Origin: Topomyia yanbarensis
Lineage: Eukaryota > Arthropoda > Insecta > Diptera > Culicidae
Assembly: GCF_030247195.1 (NCBI RefSeq)
Contig: NC_080671.1
Span: forward strand, 87,046,370-87,110,369
DNA: 64,000 nt
Direction: 5' to 3'
This document shows, piece after piece, positions 12,552 through 23,689 of the stretch; position 1 is the stretch's first letter, and each line of letters starts with the position of its first letter. Both the position numbers and the translations under genes were made by a program. The notes below the pieces were generated by a model that did no database searches, was not told the DNA's origin, and saw only the letters and a program-made list of their open reading frames with translations.

Positions 12552-12811
12552 TCTTTCAGAAATTGTGGCCGAAATCAATTACAATTGATTGTTAGCTAAA
12601 AAGGTATAGGTCATCGTTTTGAAATCGCAGTTATTTGCCAACTACATGTGCTTTCTATATTTCTACGTAGTTTTGTATATTTAAAATAAAAACTATATGT
12701 ATTTATTCTTTCAGAAATTGTAGCCGAATTCATTTAAAATCGATTGGTGTATAAAAAAGTACAGGTCATGTCGTAGAATTCGAAGCTATTTACCAACTAA
12801 ATTTAATTTCT
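12552..12811. repeat. 155-bp tandem repeat, split by a LINE
   Basis: Units begin with tttcagaaattgtggccgaa near 12554 and 12709, 155 bp apart. A third unit (tttaagaaatagtaaccgaa) begins near 18657. The second unit runs to 12811, then the 5.8-kb nested insertion intervenes, and it resumes at 18609. Removing the insertion restores a spacing of about 152 bp, so the array existed before the LINE arrived. It is non-coding and A+T-rich. Confidence 0.75.
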
Positions 12812-12930
12812 AGTCTACTTTCTACTTTTGCCGCAGTCATACGTACAATCGAGCCAAGTGAACAACAGGCCTCTCGATCTAGTGTGCATTGTCTCGAGAA
12901 CAAAGGAAATATCGGATTATTCTTGTCATC

Positions 12931-13312
12931 ATGAGTAAAGTTGACGAAAAAGCTCTACTCCGACCCAACGCAGCGTTCGTTGATTTTAAATTTTGTTTAA
13001 AACGACCGAGTTTTAGTGAAGTGGAATACCTTCTGAAGGTAAAAATGCAACTTAGGCTTGCGGAAGTCTTGTACCTTCAGTATCATCATCTTCGCAATGT
13101 AGTGTTAATATCATTCAACACGTTAGCACAAGCCGAGCGTTTCGTTTTGAAGTACAACTTAAAACACGTGGTTGAAAGTGACAATTTTGGAATTAAGATT
13201 CCCGTATACATTGAGAATGATTATATAGATGTAAGGTTATATGACCTATCACCTCGTACCCCTCCTGAGCCAATTGCAAAATGAAATACGGAGAAGTAGA
13301 ATCCGTTATACC
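12931..13312 (+). pseudogene. LINE ORF1, 5' part (gag-like)
   Basis: The first good start is ATG at 12931; the upstream in-frame TTG is not convincing. It encodes about 117 residues starting MSKVDEKALLRPNAAFVDFK, with features typical of mosquito LINE ORF1 N-termini: a conserved RPSFSEVEYLL block, then LQYHHLRNVVLISF, and a basic-acidic end YDLSPRTPPEP. The frame stops at 13284, but a -1/+2 shift resumes as MKYGEVESVIP up to the LTR at 13313, so the gene has one frameshift plus the insertion. The continuation lies at 17824-18487. I recognise the family only as a LINE ORF1/gag-like protein, not by a gene name. Confidence 0.7.
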
Positions 13313-13549
13313 TGTTTCGTCTAGGGCTAGAAAGGCGGTTCGGAATTACCCGCGCAGGGGCTGATCTTCACGAAAAAGAAAAGTAGATCCTCACGGTTCA
13401 CTATATTTATTGCAACTGATTGAAATTATAATTGATAGATACATAACAGGTTGGATGTCTTTACTGCTTCTACGGTATGTGTGTATCATTTGTGCACTAA
13501 TAATATTGAAATGCCAGAGGTCTAAACCGTCTATTAATTCTGCATGACA
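13313..13549 (-). repeat. LTR (left copy; 3' LTR on the minus strand)
   Basis: This 237-bp sequence is repeated directly at 17587-17823 with only a few mismatches. It begins TGTTTCG and ends CATGACA (TG...CA). On the minus strand it carries AATAAA within gcaataaatatag. The minus strand is the likely sense strand because the primer-binding-like sequence follows the right copy in that direction. The two copies are flanked by tacc and acgg, not by a matching TSD, so rearrangement or flank decay is likely. Confidence 0.75.
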
Positions 13550-14238
13550 ACGGCAGGGCAGGAAAATTTCGAAAAATGAATTGATTGCTGTTCGAAGCTT
13601 CACGAAGCACCTTCTCAAGCATACCACATGCAATCGATGAGTTTGACACAATCGCTGCGAACATTTAGGGGTAAAACTTATCTCTGCTCGGACGAAGCGA
13701 GCTTCGCATCTAGTTCGCTCTTTACAATGTTCGAAAAAGTTCACATTAACCTTAGAAGCACACATCGTCGAACACGAGGTAAGCTCTTGGCTCGTGGTTT
13801 TTGCGTTTTTGGAACATTTCCACAGAGTTTCGAAGCGATATTCGGTGAACACATATAAAGCGAATGCCTCGTTTATTTGAGAATCGCGAACATCGAAGTT
13901 TTATATCGCTTCAAGCATCAGCATCATGAGGCCACCGCGAACATGTTCGCTACGTGACTATCTGTCTTAAAATCATAAACTGTAAATCTTATTTTGAGTA
14001 TAAATAAAATGGATTATTTTAAGATTATAATTTAGGATTTAGGGATTAGGTGCGTCGCATACCTTACCAATTTATGAGCCACGAGTTTGAATGAGCGTAG
14101 TGGTAGTGAAATTCAAATTCTTTTTTTCGGAATACAATTATGTTTACTAGCTACTTTGATTGCAAACTCGTCTTTTCTTCTTCAATCGGAATATATTTTC
14201 CCTGCCAAGGAGTTTAGGTGAAGATGTATAAAGTATGT

Positions 14239-14406
14239 TTAAGGGGGTAAGGGTTTCAGCGTGAAAAAATGTTTTTTGGTGAAATGACTCTTTTGGATGA
14301 AATGATACATTATAATGTACAAAAGTTTTGATCAATTCGCTTCGCCCAAATTTCTAAAAAAATCGCAAATAGTGTTTTAACGCTAAAACCATTACCCCTC
14401 TCTTAA
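14239..14406. mobile_element. TTAA-flanked MITE, 0.17 kb
   Basis: TTAA occurs at 14239-14242 and 14403-14406, bounding imperfect inverted ends: ttaagggggtaagggttt on the left, and right-hand aaaccattacccctctctta as its mirror. It is non-coding and nested within the 3.7-kb long-TIR element. Confidence 0.6.
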
Positions 14407-15387
14407 TAATCTCCCTATCTAAAACAAATTCTTCCTAAAAAGAACAATTTTCGGATGGAATCTCACTGCTGACGTCTGAGTTCAGTTAGACGGCGAACTT
14501 CAGTTATTTGCATCCACTGAGGGGTAGTTAGGCGTAGTCCGTTGGCCTTTGTTTTCAACTTGTTGCGGTTTCTAACGTTCTTGCGCAACATTCCTAAATC
14601 GGCTAGTCATATTCACTCAATAATATGCGATGATTTGTGTGTTAAACGTTATTTTTAATTTTACCAAATGAATTTATTAACAAATACCTACATACTTGAA
14701 TCCATTATTATTGTCATTAATTGAATTATAATTTCTTGGCATCTGTACCAAACCAAGAGGAAAGCTTCCAAATGATTTTTATAATATTGTTTTATAAGTT
14801 TATTGGTTGATTACCTAATCACAAGAGACAAAATATTTATTTTCAAACATTTTCGACAGAATCTGTTCACTTAATAAATGAAGTGTCAAACTTATTACAT
14901 GTTCCACTTTTATGAAATTTATTTCCTGACTCCTGTACATGTGTTTTGTGATAAATAATGAGAAGGATATTCCAACTTGTTTGTATTGTATTTGTTAACT
15001 AATTACTGATGGAGAAACGCAAAGAACTTACAAACAATGTTCTAGTGATTTTTTTTGTTGGAAATCCAAAAACAATTCTGAAAAGGACAAAATTTGGTTT
15101 ATCTTCTCCATGATGTAATCTTCCCTTATTTGACTTTTACTAATAAAAAATAAAAGAAAGAAATCTTTAGGGCCCCCTGTATTTTTTTTTTGAATCAGTT
15201 ATAGCCGAAATGCTTTATGTAAGGGAAATCTCGGAAAATGAGAAGCGAAATAAATAACTCCAAGTAGAATGAAAGTCGTTCTAAACTCGAACTTTTTCGA
15301 ATACTGTCTTTCTATTATTATTCGCTTTTTGTCGCATTCCATATTTTGATATATTATTTTGACCCATATTTAAGATCAATACAATAT

Positions 15388-15612
15388 TAATTCTTCAAAA
15401 GGGCTAATGAGACTTTTGTAAACAAACTTATTTCGCTCATTTTTCCGCTACAGAGTTGAATTTTATGAAAAATACACATGAATCAATATCTTTGCCCTTG
15501 GTAGAATCGATTTCAAATGTTTTCTGTGTTGAAATGATAACAAATTAAGAGAAATCAGCAAAACAAAAGTTTGTTCACAAATCTTATTAGCCCTATTCAA
15601 ATGTTGATATGG
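15388..15612. mobile_element. MITE with cttcaaaagggctaat ends
   Basis: The left arm, ttcttcaaaagggctaatga, mirrors the right arm, whose reverse complement reads catttgaatagggctaataa; each arm continues to acaaactt. It is about 225 bp and non-coding. A left-arm fragment of the same family is at 4285-4401. The TSD is uncertain. Confidence 0.6.
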
Positions 15613-17254
15613 AATAATAAAATCAATCAAGATCAATTTCGATTTTTTTTAAATTTTGCGGTGGTGTAATCCCTTAAGTGGTTGATTTAACGGCTTCTTT
15701 CAAAATTTATCGAACCTACTCCCATTCGTTCATTCGTTAGAGTAGTTTATGTTAAAGAGAGTGTACTAAATTAATAAGAACACTTAAATTTAGGAAGTTA
15801 TGATCCTCGCTCCACAATGCAGTTTGCGACAGAATTGCTCAACTGAAAATTATTAAATGAAATGAATGAAAACAAACATTAGACTATAGCATTTTGTACG
15901 CATGCACTTCAGAGGTCCAAGGGTTACAATTTCTGTTCTAGTTCTCGGATCGCCAACACATTTTTTTCGATTTTTTGGCCCAGTTCTCAAGGGAAATCCA
16001 GTTTTTAACTTTTTGCATACATATTGCATTGAATGAAGAACTTAGATAATGAATTCATAAAGTATTAGTAATAATTCGATTGTTCGTTCATTTTAAAAGG
16101 CTATTTTCTATAACTTTACAACTGATTTAATTTCACTTTCAAAATTTCTCGAAATATCATGTTCTAAAAGTTCTCAACCGATCTAATATTCGAAAACAGT
16201 TATAAAAATGTCTCATCACACTGGTAGATGGATTCAAAGCGTTTTTTAAATAAGTGCACGAAAAAACATGCGCCCTTCTAAAACGTACTTCTGAATCAAA
16301 ATGGTTTTACTGTTAGTCGAAAACAAGATTTACAAAACGACCAGAACTGCCAAATATGAATCGGGAATGGTCGAATTTATTGACATTCCCTATTTATTTC
16401 TAGGATTCATCATACACATCATGAAGGTTATTTATTTAACTGATAATCGATTTTTTCCTTTGAATGGATATCGATATCTTTATCCTCAAGAAACTGACAT
16501 AACTGGATCCTCAAGAAACTGACATAGGAACATGACTAAGATAAGCGAGCCACTCAATACGTTGTGTACATTGTGTTTAGCTTCATTTTCTAGCCCTAAT
16601 TTATTTCATTTGAAAATTTATCCCCGCCCTGTCACGAAATCTTGATTTTATCCCTACTGGTAATATATCAGTAGGGTATCTTAAATAAACTTGTTACGTC
16701 ACTTTTCAGTTAACCCCAGCATCCATAAGCTACACATTGTCACAATTATTTTTCACCTATTCCACCCTTAATACAAGGCCTCTGTCTAGAATATACTTTT
16801 TTTTGCATAACTAGTAGGTAGGTATTTGAATAAAGAAAACTAATATCGTCCGGCGAACATGTTAGCGATGGCCCTCGCGATGCTAAATTAAAATAATCCT
16901 TCGGTGTTCGCGATTCTGAAATACTTCGAGGTAATCTTTTTTCTGTGTTCGCGAACATCGCTTCGAAGCTCCGTGTAACTGTTTCAAAAATATCGATCAC
17001 ACGAACCAAGAGCTTAGCTCGTGTTCGTCGAAAACTACGCAAAAGCTTTTACATATCTTTCCGAACATCAATGAAATGAACAAGAAGCTTCATTTGTCCT
17101 CGCTGAAGAGCATGCAAAAGTATCGCCCAAATGTCCGCAATTACGATGGCAAGCGATTGTGATGCGAAGCTTGTGAATACGAACCAGTAACGCAAAGCTT
17201 CGCGCTTTGAAAGTATTCGAACATAGGTTCGGTTCGAATATTTCCTGCCCTGCC

Positions 17255-17586
17255 AGTCATGTACACATACCTTGGAAACTCTCGTAACTGACACACTTCA
17301 GATGACTTTAAGGTTAGGGTGGAGTGGGATCCTCCGGAAAAACTGTTTCGGCGAACAGTGGCAACAATTATGGTAATGATTGCAGGTGAAAAATCGTTCG
17401 ATTTATCTCGACAGAAAGGCACATAAAATGGCGTATTCCTTCAGTAACGGTTGGCGTCGGTAAATTCTCCATCGTAGAAAACAGGGACGATGAAGATGGC
17501 CATTTGTCGTTGCGGAAAAATGAAAGCTGCATGGATGAAGATCCTCGGAATCACAGCTCCCTGCGCAGATCCTGGCCACGGCACCA
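17255..17586 (-). other. LTR-element leader with primer-binding-like site
   Basis: Read on the minus strand, the right LTR ends ...GACGAAACA and is followed immediately by TGGTGCCGTGGCCAGGATC. This begins TGG, as a tRNA-primed PBS must, and resembles leaders I associate with mosquito BEL/Pao elements (from memory, unverified). About 330 bp of leader follow, then the long-TIR element interrupts. No gag or pol survives, so the element is a solo shell. Confidence 0.5.
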
Positions 17587-17823
17587 TGTTTCGTCTAGGG
17601 CTAGGAAGGCGGTTCGGAATTACCCGCGCAGGGGCTGATCTTCACGAAATAGAAAAGTAGATCCTCACGGTTCACTATATTTATTGCAACTGATTGAAAT
17701 TATAATTGATAGATACATAACAGGTTGGATGTCTTTACTGCTTCTACGGTATGTGTGTATCATTCGAGCACTAATAATATTGAAATGCCAGAGCTCTAAA
17801 CCGGCTATTAATTCTGCATGACA
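17587..17823 (-). repeat. LTR (right copy; 5' LTR on the minus strand)
   Basis: Direct repeat of 13313-13549, also 237 bp, TG...CA. The near identity of the two LTRs suggests the insertion is fairly young or was homogenised. It is followed on the right by acggtccgatgat, where the interrupted LINE ORF1 resumes. Confidence 0.75.
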
Positions 17824-18487
17824 ACGGTCCGATGATTTTGCGTTGAACTTCTAGCGAGACGCAACAACACCTGATACTTGGAGAAACTTCTTCCCGGGTA
17901 CTCCTAACGGCGTTTTTGTAGTGAGGATGCGGGTTGAAAGGCCTATACCCTCCTATTTGGCAATAAAACTCAATACTCACGGAACTACAATCATGCAAAC
18001 TACGCTATGCACTCATGAGGGGCAAACTCCTACGTGCAAGTATTGTAAACAGACAGCACATCATGGACAACCTTGCGCAGAAGATGCAGAGGAAAACGCA
18101 TCTCAACCGATTGCCAACTCATCTACGGCAAACCAACCTAAAACAGAGTTTTCAATACCGATGCCTGAACCACAAACGGTGGCCAAATTTGTGGCAGCTG
18201 CTCAGACCATTATGACAACCGCAAAAGAATCATCCAGCACCCCAAAAGCAACTGTAAGCAACTTCGGCAACGAATGCAGTAACAATGACGACGGATTTAC
18301 ACTGATCAACAATAAGTGCAAGAAGCAAGGGAGAACATCTGATCCCGGACACCAAGCCAGCTTCGACCGGGACGTAAAAAACAAGAGAGAATTAAATGAC
18401 CCCCCTGACGCTGTTTGCCAACAGACCTCGCGTAAAAAGGTCTCCGCTCGCAATAAAAAGTTGCGCGCACGAGATCCAATTAATTAA
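17824..18487 (+). pseudogene. LINE ORF1, 3' part with CCHC zinc knuckle
   Basis: This continues the ORF1 begun at 12931. After one in-frame stop (tag near 17852) the frame runs through WRNFFPGTPNGVFVVRMRVE, a block linking an RRM-like region to the knuckle. Then comes CKYCKQTAHHGQPC, a C-x2-C-x4-H-x4-C zinc knuckle, followed by a long polar tail ending RDPIN at 18487. The in-frame ATG at 17921 is internal and is not the true start. Such proteins bind element RNA in the RNP. It is broken by a frameshift near 13284, the LTR insertion and one stop. The 3' UTR (18488-18594) ends in AATAAA and an A-tail. Confidence 0.7.
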
Positions 18488-18769
18488 TTCTTGTTTGTAT
18501 TTTTATTTTTACATGTATTGTAAACGTATAAAAGATCCACAGCTCCGTTAAGCTACCGCTATGAGCCGTGTCAAATAAACGAATTAAAAAAAAATAAATT
18601 TAATTTCTGTAGTTCTATGTATTTTGTCTGTTTTTTGAGTAAATATAAGACTTCATTCTTTAAGAAATAGTAACCGAAATCAATTACAATCCATTGATAT
18701 ATAAAAAAATTACGTCAACGTTTTAAATTTAAAGTTATATGACGATTATTTTGAAAAGTCTGCACTTCG

Positions 18770-19036
18770 TCGTATTTACTGAATTTTCCTATTACGCACT
18801 AATATTTTGTAACTTACATACAATATTGCGTTTCTCCAAGTTTGTACGAACATTTTGAAATAATAACTATTGAGTAAACATGTTACTTTTTAAAACCGTA
18901 TAACTAGACAAGGCACAAAAAGAAAATTAACCAACTGTGTGCCACGTGCATTGTGAAAATCTTACCGCCCAAAATTTAAAAAAAGTATAGCAATTTTTGA
19001 AAATCTACTGTCTATTGCATACATTACAAATCTAAG
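18770..19036. other. Unassigned A+T-rich spacer
   Basis: This lies between the end of the 155-bp repeat and the hAT MITE. I see no ORF, repeat end or RNA gene in it. Confidence 0.4.
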
Positions 19037-19044
19037 CTCTAAGG

Positions 19045-19374
19045 CAGTGGTTTTCAACCTTTTTCGTTCCATGTACCCCTTTCCGAACATTGACCTCCAT
19101 GATGAACCCCTCTCTGAAAATTGCTAACTATCATTACCCTGTCAGCAAAAAAAAGATTTTCAATTGCATGAAAACCATAATTTTCCAATTATAAAGCTGT
19201 TTCTAAGCACTCTCAGTAAGCATCTTAATTCTTGAAGAACTGAACCAATACGTATAGTCAAATATCGGTGTGGAATGTTAGGATAATAAGTTAAAATTTA
19301 TCTCGCATAATTCATCTTCTACAATAGTCTAATTTACCCCTGAGGGTTAATTCACCCCAGGTTGAAAACCACTG
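19045..19374. mobile_element. hAT MITE, 330 bp
   Basis: The perfect ends CAGTGGTTTTCAACCT and AGGTTGAAAACCACTG are flanked by an exact 8-bp duplication, ctctaagg (19037-19044, 19375-19382). The CAGTGGTTTTCAA terminus is the widespread hAT type. The interior has no ORF. Confidence 0.93.
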
Positions 19375-19552
19375 CTCTAAGGACTGCGTTAGTGTTAGGA
19401 AAACTGAAATTGATCGAAAAACGGCCGAGATACGATTGTTTCAAAAGAAAAGCTCATTTTGTCTGTACTGACTTTCAATTAGTGGTTTTGCAATTATTTC
19501 GGATATGCAAATTTCTTTCATTATTTTTTGATCACCGTTTTTGTGAAAGATA

Positions 19553-19966
19553 TAGGGTGGATGTACCGATAGTCGCATACTTAAGAAAAACTTTTGCTAA
19601 AAAATCGATAGAAAGACCTATGGCCAATGTTAACACATTAAACGAAAGGAAAAATTGGTTTAATAACCAATTTATGTTTTCAAAACCGCTTAAACCACTA
19701 TAGGATCACATGTACCAATAGTGGTGCAATCGATTTCTTATGGGACTTGCAACTATGGGTATATTAGATCAACTATAGGTGCAAGGGAGCTCAAAATTCG
19801 AAGAAAATCCATTTTTTCAATATTTTTCGAGCAAATTTCAAGGATAACAGTTTTATTGTCGCATAATTTTAGTGCGATTTTAATTTTGATGGTTGGTACC
19901 TTAGTTAGGCGTATAACCCACTGCTGCAACTATTGGTACACCTCAACTACAGGAGCACCCACCCTA
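19553..19966. mobile_element. Possible TIR element with tagggtgg ends
   Basis: The left end tagggtggatgtaccgatag and the right end (mirror: tagggtgggtgctcctgtag, then gtaccaatagt) share the TAGGGTGG terminus and an internal gtacc-atag block. Additional ccaatagtgg / actataggtg words recur inside. It is non-coding. TA lies at both edges, but the TSD is not clear. Confidence 0.45.
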
Positions 19967-20365
19967 GCTATCCAATGATGAAGAAAATTTTGAAATCGGT
20001 GAACAAACAGCTAATTGATGGCAAGTCAAAGTAGTGTTCTCATTTTTTTTTCGTTAACTTTGTTTTATTTTTTTACTATAATTTGCGGTAAACAACTCTA
20101 TTGTTCTGTTATTTTAATGAGGAGTGTTTACATACGTTTCCAGTGGTGAAGACAAATTCAAAATCGATTAGGTAAATGCTGAGATATGACCGGTCAAAGT
20201 AAGAGTTTCCACCCCTTGATAGTTAATGTGTTGAAAAATTTGAGAAAATTATCTCTATTATATTTCCTTTTGAGAGAAATATTTGGATTTAAGAGTTATA
20301 TTTTTGCACCATGAAGATAGCTGGGTAAAACCACATATGCGCGTAAAGTACACAAAACCTTAAAC

Positions 20366-20766
20366 TAACTTAGTTACGGAATTTGCGTTTCGACTTAGTT
20401 TCATCAGAGTCCAACACTTACTTATCAAGAGGACTAAGTTAGCACCAGCGTTTTCACCTTAGGGCGAAATGTAGCTATATTTCTTTCCTAAAAATATAGC
20501 AAATTTTTCTTAGGGAGGAATATAGCATAGTGCATCTTGCATTGACTTGTTGAGCCGAACCAAGTGTTTCGGTTTCACTAGCTCTCATCAGCTTAAAATG
20601 AACTCCTTTTCTTGCGTGACATTACGATTGAATAAGGGTTTACTCAGGAATACAATTAGTGTCACTGTTTTTGGAGCTAGTATTAATTCGCTAGTGGAAT
20701 CCTTTCACTAAGTTAGTGTCGGATGCTGATGAGACGAAGTCGAAACGCAAATTTCATAACTAATTG
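20366..20766. repeat. Inverted-repeat element, 0.4 kb
   Basis: The left arm (taacttagttacggaatttg, then cgtttcgacttagtttcatca) is mirrored by the right arm (gatgagacgaagtcgaaacg, then caaatttcataactaatt). The loop contains paired tagggcgaaa / cttagggagg tracts. A second, partial copy of the right arm and loop lies at 47455-47690 inside a hAT-like element. It is probably a foldback MITE; no ORF. Confidence 0.6.
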
Positions 20767-20769
20767 AGC

Positions 20770-23680
20770 TAATCATCTTAAATAGCCTCACTGTGTTGAA
20801 ATATTAGTTATTATAAATTTTATAATTAAACAATAGATACATTTTTTTTTCAGAAGCTTTTCCCAGCGAAACATATTTCCAGATTTTTTCATGAACTTAC
20901 AGATTTCATTTGGGTGTTCCACAAAGAACAAATAAGTCAAATAGGTGTATTGAATCACAGAGAGCTAGAATTTGCACTCAACCACCACAACCAACTAACA
21001 TAGTATTAAATTTCCAATGAATGCGAGACCCAAAGACTTCATTTTCACCTTCTGCAGAACAGAAAAAAAAAGTTTTTAGCTGACAGTTAATTAGCTAGAT
21101 TTCATTGACTCTAGCTGGAGCACAGAACGCAAATAGACCGTCACTTTGGAACGACACTGAGGATGGAGGATGGAAACAGAACTCGGGGTAACTTCCGGTT
21201 GAGTTCGTGTTTTAAATTTGTGCACTAATTTCCTGTCGGAATAAAAAGGGGTAGAAGCAAAAAATCCGCATCCGAATGCTCAATTCTCGGTCTTGCCGGG
21301 CAAGCAAATGACGGGCAGTGGTCGTCGTAATAGGTAACTTCAAATTTGTTCAACTGACTTGAAAGGTATAATGATGGAAGAATAAGAAGCGGAAGAGCCC
21401 CAAAGTTTAATGTAGTCATCTTCTAATTGCGATTTAATTCAGTGCTTGCAGAAGCGACTAATTCCGAGTTAATTTCTACTAGAGAATTTACATTGGTGGT
21501 GCTGAAATTTGATTAGCATTCAGTAGAAAAGTGGTTTTATTGTCACTGATTTAAATTGATTGCCATTGTCAAATGCAAATCGATCGATACTAGCCGTTCA
21601 GTTCAACGGAAAAGGGAATCTGCATTCCTACCTCATGTAGACACGCTTCGTCGGGGCCACAACACCACTGGCAATATACTTTTTTTGCTCCAATGGAACG
21701 GAATCAGCTCAATTACTGTTGTTTTGTTCTCAAACACCCCCGCTATTTATGTTTGTGGTTAACGAGCACCACAACCACTGATCCGAAGCGAGTCGAGCGC
21801 GTATATTCATTCATTCATTCATTGTTATTCGTTGTGCGATTCTGGCGACCTGTCTCAGCAGCCCCACTCCGTCTCCTTGAGTTCGTTTTGGATGCTACGC
21901 TGGATGCCGTAATGTTTTCATCATCTGGTTTCATCCCCATGGACCCTAGTGGCTGCATGGTTACGCTGAGGAAACTATGAGGGTAAGAAAGGATAATGCT
22001 AATGGAGGTACTTCGGCGAGCTCGTAGGCCTTTTCCAGACGGGAATCACATTCCGCAGACAGCTGCCGACTGTTGGTTTCCTATTTTTATTTTATGCAGC
22101 ATATTCTCCACAGTTTCCCCACGACTGAATATGCACCCAATTGGAAAAAAATCATCGGCCACAACAACTCGACTCTCCGAAATATGCCGCTAGGCCATAA
22201 TGTGATAATGCTGATGGTAGCAAGAAAAGATGTAATTCTTGAATATTAAATTTTACTGAACTAGATTGTGGGGGAGCTGCGGCAGAATACTTAAACCTGA
22301 GCAGAGAAAATTTCGGAACTGCACCTCCCGGAATTCTAACAATGAAAAGGCCATCGTTTAATAGAAAGACTGGCAATAATTTAATATGCACCGATAAATG
22401 TTCTTCCTAAGACGTTAAATACATAATGAGGGTTGAAATGAGATTTCACAAACAGTTTTATTCAATTTGCGTGATGACACAATGTTCAAGACCGAAAAAT
22501 ACCCCCTGTCAGAAACAATGCTATCCCTGGATTATCTCATTAAATCGAAACCGTGAAACGCATTGAAACGTACCATAAACCAAAGCCGGAGGAAACGCTC
22601 AAATGAACCTCAATGGCATCAGGTTCAAAGCCACGTCAAGCGAGCCGAAATGCAACCGAAATCGACGTATCCGAATTTTTATAGTCAATCTATTTCCGCT
22701 CGTTGTCCCGATGCTTTCGTGTCAAATCGAATTTATAGACTCTACTGGTGGGGGATCTTCGTGTTCTGAACCACCTCCTCTCCCCGCCGGGAATTCGAAA
22801 ACCACGGTCTAGCAAATCGAACACAAATCAGAGCGGTTCATGCTCGTCGATTCAAGCTTCAAAGTGTAAGGTACCCTGAACCGTGGATCTACGGCAGCAG
22901 CATTCTGCGTGCTTTCATATAGATTTGTTTGCATCCGTGTTGTAGGCTGTCATGTTCAATGTCAAGCCAGTGATTTGTCATCGTCCTACGAAGATAGCTT
23001 TGTGGAATATTTTTGCTAGATTCTAGTGGTTAGTGGTGTCCGAGGTTGCTAGTCAATGAACTACCTGTATGGATTTATCTGATGTTTGTATCGAATATTC
23101 GACTTCAGCGGAAGGACATTACAAAAATATGTGTTTACCTATGATACAAACAAAGCAATTATGGTAATTAAACTGGTAAACTGTCAGGGCTAATGATACA
23201 AGTGAGGGAACGTTTTTTAATTGTGTGAAGCAATAAATTATCAGTAGCAACATGCATTAGCTTTAACAAAATTTTAATAATTATCGACGTGATGAATAAG
23301 CAGATAGTCATTAATAGGCAATTCCGGAAAGCGACTAAAATGTTGCGACTGGTTGCATCTTTAGGTTAGTATGACAGCCGACTTGTCTACACATATCTAT
23401 AAGTTATTCGTGAGATTGTGGCCTTAGGAAGCAACGATTCGTTTCAAATACTGGGAACGTTGTCTCTCGTTCTTTTTTGGTATTCGTTATGGAGAGAGAG
23501 GATCAGGAATAAAGAAGAAATGAGAGAAAAAAGAAATGCGCTCCAATATTCTCAATTCGGTTCAAATAGAATGGCATATTAGAAAACGTCTTCCCAATTC
23601 GTACGGCTTTGGTCCGTTAAGCGCAACAACTTTAATTGAAACTTTTTCACTACGTTTGCCACAAGTGCATTATGTCCTGT
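20770..23680. other. Unassigned, possibly unique sequence
   Basis: No transposon ends are visible apart from a short (attc)n microsatellite near 21809-21829. Base composition is more mixed than in the neighbours (for example 21.84-22.1 and 22.56-22.9 kb). Open frames at 21693-21980 and 22563-22812 overlap in competing frames and show no domain, so I do not call them genes. It may be intergenic or intronic host DNA. Confidence 0.4.
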
Positions 23681-23689
23681 TAAATGAGG

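Larger units (their letters stand above)
13552..17254. mobile_element. 3.7-kb long-TIR DNA element inside the LTR element
   Basis: The ends are GGCAGGGCAGGAAA and TTTCCTGCCCTGCC. Both continue into diverged inverted arms of about 400 bp (13552-13950 against 16855-17254) rich in repeated ttcgcgaaca / ttcgaagc words, i.e. subterminal repeats such as transposase sites. The middle, 13.96-16.85 kb, is A+T-rich with no transposase I can see. If the end is taken as CAGGG (13554-17252) it would suit hAT, but the 8-bp flanks gacaacgg and ccagtcat do not match. The superfamily is open. It abuts the left LTR directly, so the 3' internal part of the LTR element is missing. Confidence 0.65.
12812..18594 (+). 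mobile_element. ORF1-only LINE (HAL1-like), carrying a nested insertion
   Basis: An exact 14-bp target duplication, taaatttaatttct, lies at 12798-12811 and 18595-18608. The 3' end is aataaacgaattaaaaaaaaa, an A-tail, as for LINE retroposition. Removing the LTR insertion (13313-17823) leaves about 1.27 kb: a short 5' UTR, one gag-like ORF1 with a CCHC knuckle, and a 100-bp 3' UTR. There is no endonuclease or RT ORF between the ORF1 stop (18487) and the A-tail. The unit therefore resembles an ORF1-only half-LINE mobilised in trans. I infer this structure from one broken copy. It could also be a chance internal deletion of a two-ORF element. Confidence 0.75.

Noticed and set aside
13391..13852. 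153-codon minus-strand frame
   Set aside because: It spans the LTR and the first arm of the long-TIR element; reading through two unrelated elements makes it chance.
17921..18487. Independent 188-residue zinc-knuckle host protein
   Set aside because: The same frame continues upstream of the apparent start (WRNFFPGTPNG...) and belongs to the LINE ORF1 begun at 12931; the TSD encloses both parts.
19045..19374. Inverted CAGTGGTTTTCAACC repeat as a regulatory hairpin
   Set aside because: The exact 8-bp TSD shows it is a hAT MITE.
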